This document shows, piece by piece, positions 20,270 to 29,927 of a stretch of 64,000 nucleotides of DNA. This stretch comes from Planococcus sp. 107-1 (GTDB lineage Bacteria; Bacillota; Bacilli; Bacillales_A; Planococcaceae), in contig NZ_CP090977.1 of the NCBI RefSeq assembly GCF_021513255.1, forward strand, positions 1,488,001-1,552,000, in the 5' to 3' direction. Both the position numbers and the translations under genes were made by a program. Numbering within the stretch: the stretch's first letter is position 1; each line of letters opens with the position of its first letter. The notes under the pieces were generated by a model that made no database searches, had not been told where the DNA came from, and worked only from the letters and a program-made list of their open reading frames with translations.

Positions 20270-20868
20270 AAAAAGTCGGGATATTAGGCGGAACTTTCAA
20301 TCCACCTCATCTCGGCCATTTGATCATGGCCAATGAAGCGCTTCACGCCGTCGGTTTGGACGAAGTGCGCTTTATGCCGAATTTCATCGCGCCTCATAAA
20401 GAAGTCAGTGGGGCAGGTGCTAAACAGCGGTTGGCAATGACGGCACTTGCGGTTGAAAACATTCCGTATTTCTGCGTTGAAGATTTTGAAATCAAGCAAG
20501 GCGGAGTCTCCTACAGTTTTGATACCTTATCGAAATTGCGGAAGAAAGAACCCGACAGTGAATTTTATTTCATCATTGGCGGGGACATGGTGGAAGGTTT
20601 GGCCAGCTGGCATCGAATCGATGAACTGGCAGAGATGATCCGTTTTATCGGCATTAAGCGGCCAGGCTACTCACATTCGAGCCCATACCCGGTACAAATG
20701 ATTGATACGCCGGAAATCCATCTATTGTCAACGATGATTCGCAGCCGGGCTTCTGATGGAGGCACAATTCGCTTCCTGGTTCCGGAAAAAGTGGAAGCTT
20801 ATATTCGAAAGGAGCGGTTATATGGATCGGAGTACAATGCTTCAGCGAGTGAAGAAACGCGTTCCTGA
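20266..20868 (+). CDS. nadD: Nicotinate-nucleotide adenylyltransferase
   Basis: Joins nicotinate mononucleotide and ATP to give deamido-NAD, an essential step of NAD synthesis. The nucleotidyltransferase motif GGTFNPPHLGHL is near the N-terminus. The substrate region PNFIAPHK follows, and the ISSTMIR-type motif is seen as LSTMIRSRASDG. The protein has 200 residues. Its start overlaps the yhbY stop by four bases, and its last 47 bases overlap the yqeK start. Confidence 0.95.
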   Translation: MKKVGILGGTFNPPHLGHLIMANEALHAVGLDEVRFMPNFIAPHKEVSGAGAKQRLAMTALAVENIPYFCVEDFEIKQGGVSYSFDTLSKLRKKEPDSEFYFIIGGDMVEGLASWHRIDELAEMIRFIGIKRPGYSHSSPYPVQMIDTPEIHLLSTMIRSRASDGGTIRFLVPEKVEAYIRKERLYGSEYNASASEETRS

Positions 20869-21400
20869 AAACCGGTTTAATCATATACTCGGGGTCATGA
20901 AGACGGCAATGGCATTAGCCCAAACGTTCAATGTATCAGAAGAAAAAGCACAGATTGCGGCCATCTTGCACGATGTCGCTAAATTTTCCGATCGGGATTG
21001 GATGAAGTCCATTATTGAAAAACAGCAGATGGATCCTTTATTGCTCGAATACCATTCTGAATTATGGCATGCCCCAGTCGGCGCTTACGTCGCTTCCTAT
21101 GAATTCGGCGTCAACGACGAAGACATCTTGAACGCGATCCGTTACCATACGACAGGCCGTCCAGGAATGTCAGATTTGGAAAAAGTGATTTATATTGCCG
21201 ATCTGGTAGAACCAAACCGCAAATTTTCAGGAGTTGAAGAATTGCGACAATTAAAAGATCAAGGATTGGATGTTATGATGGAAGCCAGCGTCAAGCATAC
21301 GATCGACTTTTTAGAATCAAAAAATCAGCCGGTTTATCCGGATTCACTGAAGTGTTATGAATACTTCGTGCAACAGAAAGGGAAAGTGAAGAATGACTAA
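20822..21400 (+). CDS. yqeK: HD-domain hydrolase YqeK (probable diadenosine tetraphosphatase)
   Basis: HD-fold metal phosphohydrolase of the YqeK family, reported as a symmetrical Ap4A hydrolase in Bacillales. The metal ligands include H21, the H50-D51 pair (ILHDVAKFSDRDW) and later HSELWHAPVGAY and ADLVEPNR. The protein has 192 residues. The ATG at 20822 follows GGAGCGG and lies inside the end of nadD in another frame, a natural overlap of 47 bases. It overlaps rsfS by eight bases. Confidence 0.92.
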   Translation: MDRSTMLQRVKKRVPENRFNHILGVMKTAMALAQTFNVSEEKAQIAAILHDVAKFSDRDWMKSIIEKQQMDPLLLEYHSELWHAPVGAYVASYEFGVNDEDILNAIRYHTTGRPGMSDLEKVIYIADLVEPNRKFSGVEELRQLKDQGLDVMMEASVKHTIDFLESKNQPVYPDSLKCYEYFVQQKGKVKND

Positions 21401-21731
21401 ACACACATTGCTACAAATGGCATATGATGCCGCGGAGGATAAAAAAGCCGAGGATATCGTGGTTTTAAATATGGAAGGCATCTCGCTTCTTGCAGATTAT
21501 TTTGTCATCTGCAGCGGGAACTCTGACCGCCAAGTCCAAGCGATTGCGCGTGAATTGATCGAGCAGTCGAACAAAGCGGGGAATGAAGTGAAGAGCGTTG
21601 AAGGATTTGATGCAGCGCGTTGGATCCTGATCGACCTAGGAGACGTGGTTGCCCATGTGTTCCATAAAGATGAACGTTCATACTATAACTTGGAGCGCTT
21701 GTGGAGAGAAGCTCCTCAAATGGAAATATGA
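21393..21731 (+). CDS. rsfS: Ribosomal silencing factor RsfS
   Basis: Binds ribosomal protein uL14 and blocks joining of ribosomal subunits under starvation. The 112-residue length is typical. Family stretches DIVVLNMEGISLLADYFVI, NSDRQVQAIA and ARWILIDLGDVVAHVF are present. It lies between yqeK and the yqeM methyltransferase, the usual place in Bacillota. Start and stop overlap both neighbours, indicating coupling. Confidence 0.95.
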   Translation: MTKHTLLQMAYDAAEDKKAEDIVVLNMEGISLLADYFVICSGNSDRQVQAIARELIEQSNKAGNEVKSVEGFDAARWILIDLGDVVAHVFHKDERSYYNLERLWREAPQMEI

Positions 21732-22453
21732 GATATGGAAAATTTGCATCAGTGTACGATGAACTGATGGAAGATATTCCGTACGAAAAATATGTGGAAT
21801 GGGTTGCTGCCCATGTAAAATCCGGCGCTTTGCTGGATTTGGCGTGCGGGACAGGAACCCTTTCGCAGCTTTTTGCTGAAATGGGCTATCAAGTCACTGC
21901 AAGCGACCTGTCGGAAGAAATGTTGGCTATCGCTAGCCAGCGTTTCCAAGATGCACAGCTGCAAGTGCCACTCCTCCAATTATCGATGGATAATCTGGAA
22001 GGTCTAGCTGGCTTCGATGCCATTACGATTGCCATCGATTCATTGAATTACTTGGAAACCGAACAGCAAATTCGGGAAACCTTCAAAGAAGTGCATGCTG
22101 CACTAAATGAAGGCGGACATTTTTTCTTTGATGTCCATTCCCTCCATAAAGTGGACCATATTTATATGGACAGCCCGTTTGTTTATGATGGAGAAGATAT
22201 TTCGTATATTTGGCATACAGCTGAAGGCGACTCTGAACACAGCGTGATCCATGATTTGACTTTCTTCATCCGCAACGGGGAATTTTTCGAGCGATTTGAA
22301 GAAACGCATGAACAACGGACGTTTCCAATTGCGCAATACAGTGCTTGGCTAAGTGATGCAGGCTTTGAAGTAATGGAAGTCACAGCTGATTTTACAGATG
22401 AAAAACCTGTTGATGACAGCGAACGCATTTTTTTCCATGCATGCAAAAAGTAA
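21728..22453 (+). CDS. yqeM: Class I SAM-dependent methyltransferase YqeM
   Basis: Methyltransferase with SAM motif I LLDLACGTGTLSQLF and the post-I acidic residue in VTASDLSEEML. The fold continues with DAITIAIDSLNYL and a C-terminal half typical of YqeM. The substrate is not known. The ATG at 21728 overlaps the rsfS stop (ATGA) and gives the homologous start MRYGKFASVYDELM. The protein has 241 residues. A strong terminator follows and ends the yqeG-yqeM run. Confidence 0.88.
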   Translation: MRYGKFASVYDELMEDIPYEKYVEWVAAHVKSGALLDLACGTGTLSQLFAEMGYQVTASDLSEEMLAIASQRFQDAQLQVPLLQLSMDNLEGLAGFDAITIAIDSLNYLETEQQIRETFKEVHAALNEGGHFFFDVHSLHKVDHIYMDSPFVYDGEDISYIWHTAEGDSEHSVIHDLTFFIRNGEFFERFEETHEQRTFPIAQYSAWLSDAGFEVMEVTADFTDEKPVDDSERIFFHACKK

Positions 22454-22459
22454 AATACG

Positions 22460-22488
22460 CCATCCGCAAACCAGCGGATGGTTTTTTT
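22460..22488 (+). terminator. Intrinsic terminator after yqeM
   Basis: A perfect 8-bp stem (CCATCCGC with GCGGATGG) with a 6-base loop is followed by seven T. Confidence 0.92.
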
Positions 22489-22611
22489 GTTGTGCGAGCA
22501 GACCTGCTAAAAAATAAATTCGACATCCGATAAAAGTTAATATATAATTCAGACAGCTTCTATCTGATTGCTGATTGTGGAAAAGAGGGGAACCTACTGA
22601 ACTTTTCACAG

Positions 22612-23211
22612 TTGAAAGACAAATTTGGCTGGCTGTTGATCCCAGCAATCGCCTTCGCAGCCGCAGCCATCTATTTTTTAGCTCCTCAAGATGACCCGGA
22701 AGCAACGCTCGAACTGACCCAAACTGAGCCCCCACCGCAAATAGAAACCCCCATCGAAAGCAATCCCATACCTGAAGTGATCATGGTCGACATTAAAGGC
22801 CAAGTTGCCAATCCAGGCGTTTATGAACTGCAGACAGGAGCGCGTGCAAAAGATGCGATCCAGGCCGCTGGTGGATTTTTAGAAACGTCTGAAACTTTAT
22901 CCATCAATTTAGCGATGGTCATTCAAGATGAAATGGTTCTTTACGTTCCGGAAATCGGAGAAGAAGCGGCCGTTCCGGCAATTCAGGCACATCAGCCTGC
23001 CGCTGCAGAAGCCGGCAGCCTCGTTAATTTAAATACGGCTACAGCAGAAGAGCTGATGACGTTGAACGGCATTGGACCATCGAAAGCCGAAGCGATCCTT
23101 TCCTACCGGACAGAGAATGGAAATTTTCAAAGCATCGAAGACTTAACGAAAGTATCTGGCATCGGCGACAAAACTTTTGAAAAACTGAAAGAGGCCATTA
23201 CGGTCAATTAA
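22612..23211 (+). CDS. comEA: Competence protein ComEA, DNA receptor
   Basis: Membrane-anchored double-stranded DNA receptor for natural transformation. It has one N-terminal membrane helix (about residues 6-23) and a Pro/Glu-rich spacer. A SLBB-type oligomerisation domain follows (IKGQVANPGVYELQTGARAKDAIQAAGG), then C-terminal helix-hairpin-helix DNA-binding motifs (TAEELMTLNGIGPSKAEAIL; VSGIGDKTFEKL). The start is uncertain. TTG at 22612 is the first standard codon, but the good ribosome site AGAGGGG (22584-22590) is six bases before an in-frame CTG at 22597, giving five extra residues. Confidence 0.92.
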   Translation: MKDKFGWLLIPAIAFAAAAIYFLAPQDDPEATLELTQTEPPPQIETPIESNPIPEVIMVDIKGQVANPGVYELQTGARAKDAIQAAGGFLETSETLSINLAMVIQDEMVLYVPEIGEEAAVPAIQAHQPAAAEAGSLVNLNTATAEELMTLNGIGPSKAEAILSYRTENGNFQSIEDLTKVSGIGDKTFEKLKEAITVN

Positions 23212-23293
23212 CCAGGCGTGAGCCAAAAGAACGGTTGACGAAAATTTCGCCTCTGCTACACTTATTTTAACTAAACCAGCAGGAGGCAATCAG

Positions 23294-23884
23294 ATGAAGC
23301 GAATAACTTGGGATCAATTCTTCATGGCGCAAAGCCATTTACTAGCACTTAGAAGCACGTGTACAAGGCTATCTGTCGGAGCGACAATTGTCCGGGACCG
23401 ACGGATTATGGCGGGCGGCTACAACGGCTCAATTTCAGGCGGCGACCATTGCATCGACAAAGGCTGCTACGTCGTGGATGGGCATTGCGTCCGGACCATC
23501 CATGCCGAAATGAACGCATTGTTGCAATGCGCAAAATACGGCATCAATGTCGGCGGAGCAGATATGTATGTCAGCCATTTTCCGTGTCTTCAATGCACAA
23601 AGTCGATCATTCAAGCCGGCATTTCGAGACTGTATTATGCAGCGGATTACAGAAACCATGAATATGCGATTGAACTGCTTGAACAAGCGGGTGTCGAAGT
23701 GGTGCAAGTGCCATTTGATGAACGCAAAATCGATTTCTTAAGTGTAGAGAAAACCGCTTTGTACATGGAATTGCTTGAAAAATTGCGGGAAAAAGGCGGC
23801 AGCGAAGAAGAATTGGCCCATTACAACGAACGGGTGAAACAATTATTCGGAGACGTGGAAGAAGTAGAGGGAGCCGAAGTGTAA
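23294..23884 (+). CDS. comEB: dCMP deaminase family protein ComEB
   Basis: Cytidine/deoxycytidylate deaminase fold with zinc ligands in HAEMNALLQC and PCLQCTKSI. The region CIDKGCYVVDGHCVRTIHAE is typical of ComEB. The protein has 196 residues. It is the middle gene of the comE operon in B. subtilis, where it is not strictly needed for transformation. AGGAGG precedes the ATG. The stop is close to the start of comEC. Confidence 0.93.
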   Translation: MKRITWDQFFMAQSHLLALRSTCTRLSVGATIVRDRRIMAGGYNGSISGGDHCIDKGCYVVDGHCVRTIHAEMNALLQCAKYGINVGGADMYVSHFPCLQCTKSIIQAGISRLYYAADYRNHEYAIELLEQAGVEVVQVPFDERKIDFLSVEKTALYMELLEKLREKGGSEEELAHYNERVKQLFGDVEEVEGAEV

Positions 23885-23919
23885 GTTCGAATTTCTTCAT
23901 TTATTTAGCGGCGGCAACA

Positions 23920-26181
23920 ATGCTCGCGAGCTTTGCAGCGCATGAATCACCGAGGATGCTTGGTTTCATGGCGCTGCTTTTTTTCTGGATGGCTTGGAAA
24001 CGGGAAACCCTCTTATTAATCGGCTTTATCGCTTTTTCTGCCTGTTTAATTTATATGGTGCAGGAAATCAGGGATCTGGATAGCGAAACCTTAGCTCCGA
24101 ATTTTGCTGGAGAGCTGTTATTTCTGCCAAATTATACAATCGACGGAGACGGATTGCGCGGATTTGCCCGGCTCGGCGGAGATAAGCTGGTCTATGCCAA
24201 ATACCGGTTTGAATCGGCTGAAGAAAAAGCGCTTTATGAAAACAGGCTCTATAAATCGACGCTCCGTGTAACCGGGGCTTTTGAAGAAGCCAGTGAACCG
24301 TCGCACCGTTATTCATTCAATATGAAAAATTATTTGGAGCATAACGGCGCCAGCGGCTTATTTAAAATTGAAACCATTCAAGCGCTTTCTGAAAATCGGA
24401 CATTTAAGAGCTGGATGGCAAGCCGGCGCGAATCGTTGAAAAAACATATTCGCGGAAGTTTTCCGGACAGTTTGTCGACGGAGGCAGAGGCGCTCTTGAT
24501 CGGTGAACAGGACCGTATGAGCCTTGAAGAACGGCAATTGTTCCAGACGCTCGGCATCACCCATTTGTTTGCGATTTCCGGGCTTCATGTTGCGATCATT
24601 GCCGGCATCATCTATTTCCTGCTGATTCGCCTGCATTTCCGCAAAGAAACCGTGATTTTGCTGATGCTAGCTATATTGCCGCTGTATGCTTTGCTTGCCG
24701 GAGGAGCACCTTCCATCTGGCGTTCTGTCAGTATGGTGTGCCTCGTCTTAGCGGGGAGTTTGTTGAAACTAAAATGGCCGATTGCACATGTTTTAGCCGT
24801 AAGTTTGATTTTCTTTGTTTTATGGAATCCGACACTGCTATACAATATCGGATTCCAGCTTTCTTACGGCGCAACGTTTGCAATCATCTATTCCAGCCGA
24901 TTTTTATCACAGTCTGCTTCAGCATTCAAAAACGGATTGATTATCACTTGTGTTTCCCAATTAAGTTTGTATCCTTTGCTGCTATACCATTTTTATGAAA
25001 TTTCATTATCGTCTTTTTTGGTGAATAGCTTGTTTGTGCCGCTGTATACATTGATTATCTTGCCGGTTAATTTAATTCTTCTGGTGCTGACTTTTATTTG
25101 GCCGCCCGGTGCAGAAATCCTCTTTCGCATCTACGAACCGGCTAGAGGCTTAGTCGCTGGGTTTATGGAATCGCTCGCAGCGGTACCGCATCAAATGTGG
25201 AATCCTGGAAAGCCTGAGCCGCTCATCCTCGTTTTGCTTCTCGCTAGTGTCTTCGTCTTTTACTTGCTGGCTGAAAGACAATTCCGGTATCGGCAATTGT
25301 TTGTCTTGCTAGTTCCAGCCATTCTTTTTACGCTGTTGCCGTATACAGACAGCAGCTTGAAAGTCACCTTTTTGGATGTGGGGCAAGGAGACAGTGCAGT
25401 CATTGAACTGCCGCACCGGAAAGCAGTTTACGTCATTGATACAGGGGGCTTGCTGCGCTTTGAGCAGGAAGCTTTCCAGGAGCGCGAAAAGCCTTATGAA
25501 ATTGGACGCCAAGTGGTTGTGCCTTATTTGAAAGGCAAGGGTATTTCAGCAGTCGATATTCTCGTCCTTTCGCATGCCGATGCCGATCATGCCGAAGGGG
25601 CGGAAGAACTGTTCAAGCTCTTGTCAATCGATGCTCTCCATTTATCGCCAGGCTCCGCTGAAACGGATTTGATGCAGGCACTTGCGCCTTATGCAAAAGA
25701 AGCGGCTGTTGCTTTCCCTTATGCCGGATCTTCTTGGCGTTCTGGAGAGATAAACTTTTCATACTTGTCGCCTGCAGACAATGTGTATGAAGGGAATAAC
25801 GATTCGCTTGTGCTTTTGCTTGAAGTGGCAGGGGCGCGGATTTTGTTTACCGGTGATTTGGAGGCGGAAGGTGAGCGGGAAATCGTAGAGAAATACGGGA
25901 GTTTGATTGCCAATCTGTCTTTGTTGAAAGTCGGCCATCATGGCAGCAAGTCTTCAAGCAGCGAAGCCTTTCTGGAAACGGTGAATCCGGCCCTCTCCAT
26001 TTTTTCGACAGGCAAGGACAATCGCTACGGGCATCCCGCGGCAGAAGTGGTGAACCGTTTTGAAGATCTGGAATTGAAGACTCTCAATACAGCTGAGCGT
26101 GGAACGCTTGAATTCACATTCAGCGGCGGTGAAATGAGATTGGATGCGATGCGCCCAATAAAAAAAGGTTCCAGCCGATGA
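23920..26181 (+). CDS. comEC: DNA internalization channel protein ComEC/Rec2
   Basis: Polytopic membrane protein that forms the channel for single-stranded DNA during transformation. N-terminal membrane helices precede an outer OB-like domain and the Competence domain with many helices (GITHLFAISGLHVAIIAGI). The C-terminal metallo-beta-lactamase domain has LDVGQGDSAVIE, LSHADADHAEGAE, LFTGDLEAEGE and KVGHHGSKSSS. It has 753 residues from ATG 23920. The ATG lacks a clear ribosome site, and the frame stays open back across the comEB stop with plausible membrane sequence (FFIYLAAA). A non-canonical earlier start near 23881-23890 is therefore possible. Confidence 0.93.
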   Translation: MLASFAAHESPRMLGFMALLFFWMAWKRETLLLIGFIAFSACLIYMVQEIRDLDSETLAPNFAGELLFLPNYTIDGDGLRGFARLGGDKLVYAKYRFESAEEKALYENRLYKSTLRVTGAFEEASEPSHRYSFNMKNYLEHNGASGLFKIETIQALSENRTFKSWMASRRESLKKHIRGSFPDSLSTEAEALLIGEQDRMSLEERQLFQTLGITHLFAISGLHVAIIAGIIYFLLIRLHFRKETVILLMLAILPLYALLAGGAPSIWRSVSMVCLVLAGSLLKLKWPIAHVLAVSLIFFVLWNPTLLYNIGFQLSYGATFAIIYSSRFLSQSASAFKNGLIITCVSQLSLYPLLLYHFYEISLSSFLVNSLFVPLYTLIILPVNLILLVLTFIWPPGAEILFRIYEPARGLVAGFMESLAAVPHQMWNPGKPEPLILVLLLASVFVFYLLAERQFRYRQLFVLLVPAILFTLLPYTDSSLKVTFLDVGQGDSAVIELPHRKAVYVIDTGGLLRFEQEAFQEREKPYEIGRQVVVPYLKGKGISAVDILVLSHADADHAEGAEELFKLLSIDALHLSPGSAETDLMQALAPYAKEAAVAFPYAGSSWRSGEINFSYLSPADNVYEGNNDSLVLLLEVAGARILFTGDLEAEGEREIVEKYGSLIANLSLLKVGHHGSKSSSSEAFLETVNPALSIFSTGKDNRYGHPAAEVVNRFEDLELKTLNTAERGTLEFTFSGGEMRLDAMRPIKKGSSR

Positions 26182-26197
26182 AGGCGGAACCTTTTTT
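26161..26197. terminator. Bidirectional terminator between comEC and yqzM
   Basis: A 12-bp stem (AAAAAAGGTTCC with GGAACCTTTTTT) encloses 13 bases. The symmetric A and T ends serve both convergent genes, and it overlaps the comEC stop. Confidence 0.88.
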
Positions 26198-26201
26198 CTA
26201 T

Positions 26202-26336
26202 TTAGCGAGCTACAAATTGCACTACTGCCGCAATAATGAAGATAGCTGCAAAAAATACGAATGATACAACAAATCCCATTCCTGCGTCGATCGCGTCATT
26301 GCGCTTCGACTGTACGTTCTGTTCAAATTCATTCAT
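26202..26336 (-). CDS. yqzM: YqzM-family small membrane protein
   Basis: A 44-residue protein beginning MNEFEQNVQSKRNDAIDAG, with one hydrophobic helix filling the C-terminal half. Both length and pattern match B. subtilis YqzM, which sits in the same convergent place after comEC. YqzM has been linked to competence (late DNA uptake) in B. subtilis, which would explain its conservation next to the comE operon; I rely on memory for this. GGAGGGA precedes the ATG on the minus strand. The frame is open further upstream but has no ribosome site there. Confidence 0.88.
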   Translation of the reverse strand: MNEFEQNVQSKRNDAIDAGMGFVVSFVFFAAIFIIAAVVQFVAR

Positions 26337-26492
26337 TGCTATCCCTCCTAATTCCCTCTTATTATAAGCGATGGGTGTGGAAAAATCTAGATTGAAGAAG
26401 ATTAATCTAAAGGAATTTAGCGGCAGACACAAAAATGTCAAAATACCAAAACAGCTGAAAATCCGATATAGTAGAAAGAGGAGGTGCGGTTT

Positions 26493-27524
26493 ATGATCAC
26501 TTCAGTATGGAAAGCGATACGCAGTGGACAAATCGATCCTGTATACATCATTACGGGGACGGAAAGTTATTTCATCGAAAAAACGCTGGATTTATTGAAA
26601 ACGAAATTGACGGACGGGGAGCCGGAGTTCATCCATTTTGATCTGGACGAAGTGCCTGTCGATTATGTAATAGAAGAAGCGGATACAATTCCTTTTTTCA
26701 GTGACCGAAAATTGATCATCGCGAAGAATGCTTCGTTCCTTAAAGCGGCAGAACGCGGCAAAGAAAAGATCGACCATAATTTAAAAGCGTTGGAAGCATG
26801 GCTTGAAAATCCACCTTCCAGTTCCGTGACTGTATTTGTGGCGCCATATGAGAAATTGGATGAGCGGAAGAAAATCACGAAGCTGATGAAACAGCGGGCG
26901 ATCATGGTGGAAGCGAAATCGCTGCAAGCGAATGATTTGGAGACATGGCTGACGCATGAAGCGAAAACATACGGCAAGATTTTGGAGAAGCAATCGGCTC
27001 AGAAGCTTGTCGAAATGGCAGGGACCAATTTAACGCTGCTGTCTTCTGAACTGGAGAAGATGTCGCTTTATTTGGGGGCGGATGAAGAAGAGATTACGGG
27101 CGGCTTGATTGAGCAGATGACGGCACGGACCTTGGAACAGGATGCTTTTAAGATGCTCCAGTCCTATTTGGATGGAGATGTCAGTGGAGCGCTCAGCGTC
27201 TATTACGATTTGATCCGGCAGAAAGAAGAGCCTGTAGCGCTTACGGCTTTGCTTGCTTCGCAAATTCGTTTCATGGTACATGTGTTTTATTTGCAGAAAA
27301 AGGGTTATCACGCCCAAGCCATTTCAAAGCAGTTAAAAGCGCATCCGTACCGCGTCAAATTGCTTGTTGAAAAGCGCCAGCAGATTTCCGAACAGCGTTT
27401 ACTGGAAGTGCTGCACGATTTGGCGGAAATCGATCTGCAATTAAAAACGCAAAGCGGGAACCGGGAACGGATTTTGGAATTCTTTTTGATGAAACGCAAA
27501 GCAGTGCCGGCAGCGGCACGCTGA
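26493..27524 (+). CDS. holA: DNA polymerase III, delta subunit
   Basis: Clamp-loader subunit that opens the beta sliding clamp for the replicase. The protein has 343 residues. The N-terminal region has PVYIITGTESYFIEKTLDLL and IPFFSDRKLIIAKNASFL. The C-terminal collar helix region includes PVALTALLASQIRFMVHVFYL and NRERILEFFLMK. It has no functional Walker motif, as normal for delta. The ATG at 26493 is preferred with GAGGAGG eight bases upstream; the GTG at 26484 overlaps that site. Confidence 0.94.
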   Translation: MITSVWKAIRSGQIDPVYIITGTESYFIEKTLDLLKTKLTDGEPEFIHFDLDEVPVDYVIEEADTIPFFSDRKLIIAKNASFLKAAERGKEKIDHNLKALEAWLENPPSSSVTVFVAPYEKLDERKKITKLMKQRAIMVEAKSLQANDLETWLTHEAKTYGKILEKQSAQKLVEMAGTNLTLLSSELEKMSLYLGADEEEITGGLIEQMTARTLEQDAFKMLQSYLDGDVSGALSVYYDLIRQKEEPVALTALLASQIRFMVHVFYLQKKGYHAQAISKQLKAHPYRVKLLVEKRQQISEQRLLEVLHDLAEIDLQLKTQSGNRERILEFFLMKRKAVPAAAR

Positions 27525-27532
27525 ATAAAGTA

Positions 27533-27566
27533 AAAAGGCCGACTCCCCGTAGGGAATCGGCCTTTT
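27533..27566. terminator. Bidirectional terminator between holA and rpsT
   Basis: AAAAGGCCGA pairs with TCGGCCTTTT, with an inner CCCCGTAGGG-like stem. It serves the convergent holA and rpsT. Confidence 0.88.
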
Positions 27567-27570
27567 GCTG

Positions 27571-27831
27571 TTACGCTTGTTTTTTCATCAAGCTAGATTT
27601 TTTACGAGCTGCTGTGTTTTTGTGGATAAGACCTTTAGAAGCTGCTTTTTCCACTTGTTTGATAGCTGCTTTTACAGAATCGCTTGCGTTTTCATCTTTG
27701 TTAAGCAAAGCTGTTTCAGCTTTTTTAACTGAAGAACGCATTGTCGATCTCACGTGTGAGTTCTGAGCATTTTTCGTTTCATTCGTGCGAACACGTTTGA
27801 TTGCAGATTTAATGTTTGGCATGTATTTCAC
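27571..27831 (-). CDS. rpsT: 30S ribosomal protein S20
   Basis: Primary-binding 30S protein that contacts the 5' and 3' minor domains of 16S rRNA. The 86 residues are Lys/Arg/Ala-rich and helical, beginning MPNIKSAIKRVRTNE and ending HKNTAARKKSSLMKKQA, as in Bacillales S20. The gene is on the minus strand between holA and lepA, the same layout as B. subtilis. AGGAGGTGA precedes the ATG. Confidence 0.97.
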   Translation of the reverse strand: MKYMPNIKSAIKRVRTNETKNAQNSHVRSTMRSSVKKAETALLNKDENASDSVKAAIKQVEKAASKGLIHKNTAARKKSSLMKKQA

Positions 27832-27984
27832 CTCCTAGACAAATAGGAACAGAGATGGAATCATCTCATGTATCTTTTATGTCTCTATACAACATGAGTT
27901 ATTTTATCAAATCGCGGAAGGGATTGCAATAGATATGTGCAAAGAAGTTTACCTTGACACTGAAATCATTTCGACAGTCATACA

Positions 27985-28013
27985 TTGCTGAATACAGGCT
28001 GTACTGCTATAAT
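27985..28013 (+). promoter_or_regulatory. Promoter of lepA
   Basis: TTGCTG and TATAAT are separated by 17 bases, with TGC directly before the -10 box (extended -10). It lies about 30 bases before the lepA start. Confidence 0.65.
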
Positions 28014-28042
28014 TCATAGTAGTTTATATAGGAGTGAAGAAA

Positions 28043-29871
28043 ATGAATCATGAGGAAAGATTATCCCGGCAAAGCAAAATACGAAACTTTTCCATTATCG
28101 CGCATATAGATCACGGCAAGTCGACGCTTGCTGACCGTATCTTGGAGAAAACGGAAGCCTTGACTTCCCGAGAAATGAAAGCACAATCGCTTGATTCCAT
28201 GGACCTCGAACGCGAGCGCGGCATTACGATCAAATTGAATGCTGTCCAGTTGAATTATAAAGCAAAAGATGGGGAAACTTACATCATGCACTTAATAGAT
28301 ACACCGGGACATGTCGATTTCACTTATGAGGTGTCGCGCAGTCTGGCAGCTTGTGAAGGAGCTGTTCTGGTTGTCGATGCTGCGCAAGGCATTGAAGCGC
28401 AAACTTTGGCGAATGTCTATTTGGCACTTGATAACGAACTTGAAATCTTGCCAGTCATCAACAAAATCGATTTGCCAGCTGCCGATCCTGAACGGGTCCG
28501 GGGAGAAATCGAAGATGTGATCGGACTGGATGCGTCAGAAGCGGTCTTGGCTTCAGCCAAGGCGAACATCGGCATCGAAGAGATCCTTGAACAGGTAGTT
28601 GAAAAAGTGCCGGCTCCGACCGGCGACCCGAGTGCGCCGTTAAAAGCGCTGATTTTCGATTCAATCTATGATCCGTATCGCGGCGTTGTGGCCTATATCC
28701 GGATTATGGAAGGGACAGTCAAGCCGGGAGACCGCATTAAAATGATGGCATCAGGCAAAGAGTTCGATGTCATCGAAGCAGGCGTTTTCACACCGCACGT
28801 TTCTTTGCAAAAGGAATTGACCGTAGGCGATGTCGGATTTTTGACCGCAGCCATCAAAAACGTTGGAGATTCAACGGTTGGTGATACAATCACGCTTGCA
28901 GACAATCCGGCAACAGAAGCACTTCCAGGCTATCGCCGCCTGAATCCGATGGTCTATTGCGGCTTGTATCCGATTGATACATCGAAATACAATGACCTTC
29001 GGGACGCTCTTGAAAAATTGGAATTGAATGATGCCGCTTTGCAATTCGAACCGGAATCTTCGCAAGCGCTTGGCTTTGGCTATCGGTGCGGTTTCCTGGG
29101 CTTATTGCATATGGAGATCATCCAGGAACGCATTGAGCGTGAATTCAATATTGATTTGATTACGACTGCGCCAAGTGTAATCTACGATGTCCACATGACG
29201 GACGGGGAAGTCTTGAAAGTTGATAACCCTGCCATGATGCCAGATGCACAGAAAATTCAAGTCGTAGAAGAGCCGTATGTAAAAGCGACCGTTATGGTGC
29301 CGAATGATTACGTCGGCGCAGTTATGGAAATTTGCCAGAAGAAACGCGGAATTTCCTGACAATGGATTATATCGACGCAACTCGCGTCAGCATCATTTAT
29401 GAATTGCCATTGGCTGAAATTGTCTATGATTTCTTTGACCAATTGAAATCGGGCACGAAAGGCTACGCTTCATTTGATTATGAATTGATCGGCTATAAAG
29501 AATCGAAACTGGTGAAAATGGATATCCTGTTGAACAGTGAACAAGTCGATGCCCTTAGCTTTATTGTCCATCGCGATTTCGCTTATGAACGCGGGAAAGT
29601 CATCGTCGACAAATTGAAGACTTTGATTCCACGCCAGCAGTTTGAAGTGCCGATCCAAGCTGCGATCGGCCAGAAAATCGTCGCTCGCCAAACAATCAGC
29701 GCAATGCGCAAAAACGTTTTGGCGAAATGTTACGGGGGAGACATCTCGCGTAAACGTAAACTTTTGGACAAGCAAAAAGAAGGTAAGAAGCGCATGAAAC
29801 AAGTCGGTTCTGTCGAAGTGCCTCAAGAAGCTTTCATGGCCATCCTGAAAATGGACGACCAATCAAAATAA
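28043..29871 (+). CDS. lepA: Elongation factor 4 (LepA), interrupted by one frameshift
   Basis: Ribosome-dependent GTPase with a role in back-translocation or initiation and 30S biogenesis. The G1 loop AHIDHGKST is at residues 20-28, followed by RERGITIK and [12 protein letters not shown]. The LepA-specific C-terminal domain is complete ([20 protein letters not shown]). The frame breaks at 29350-29351: one base is missing in CGCGGAATTT, and restoring it gives [24 protein letters not shown]. The restored protein has about 609 residues, as usual. ATG 28043 has AGGAG eight bases upstream. Read as a sequence error. Confidence 0.95.
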
Positions 29872-29876
29872 ACAAA

Positions 29877-29905
29877 AAAAGGAGGCCGATTTTGCGCCTC
29901 CTTTT
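29877..29905 (+). terminator. Intrinsic terminator between lepA and hemW
   Basis: A 10-bp stem (AAAAGGAGGC with GCCTCCTTTT) has its T-run within the 3' arm. Some read-through into hemW is likely because no separate promoter is obvious. Confidence 0.75.
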
Positions 29906-29927
29906 CCTATTAGAAAGAAGGAATACT

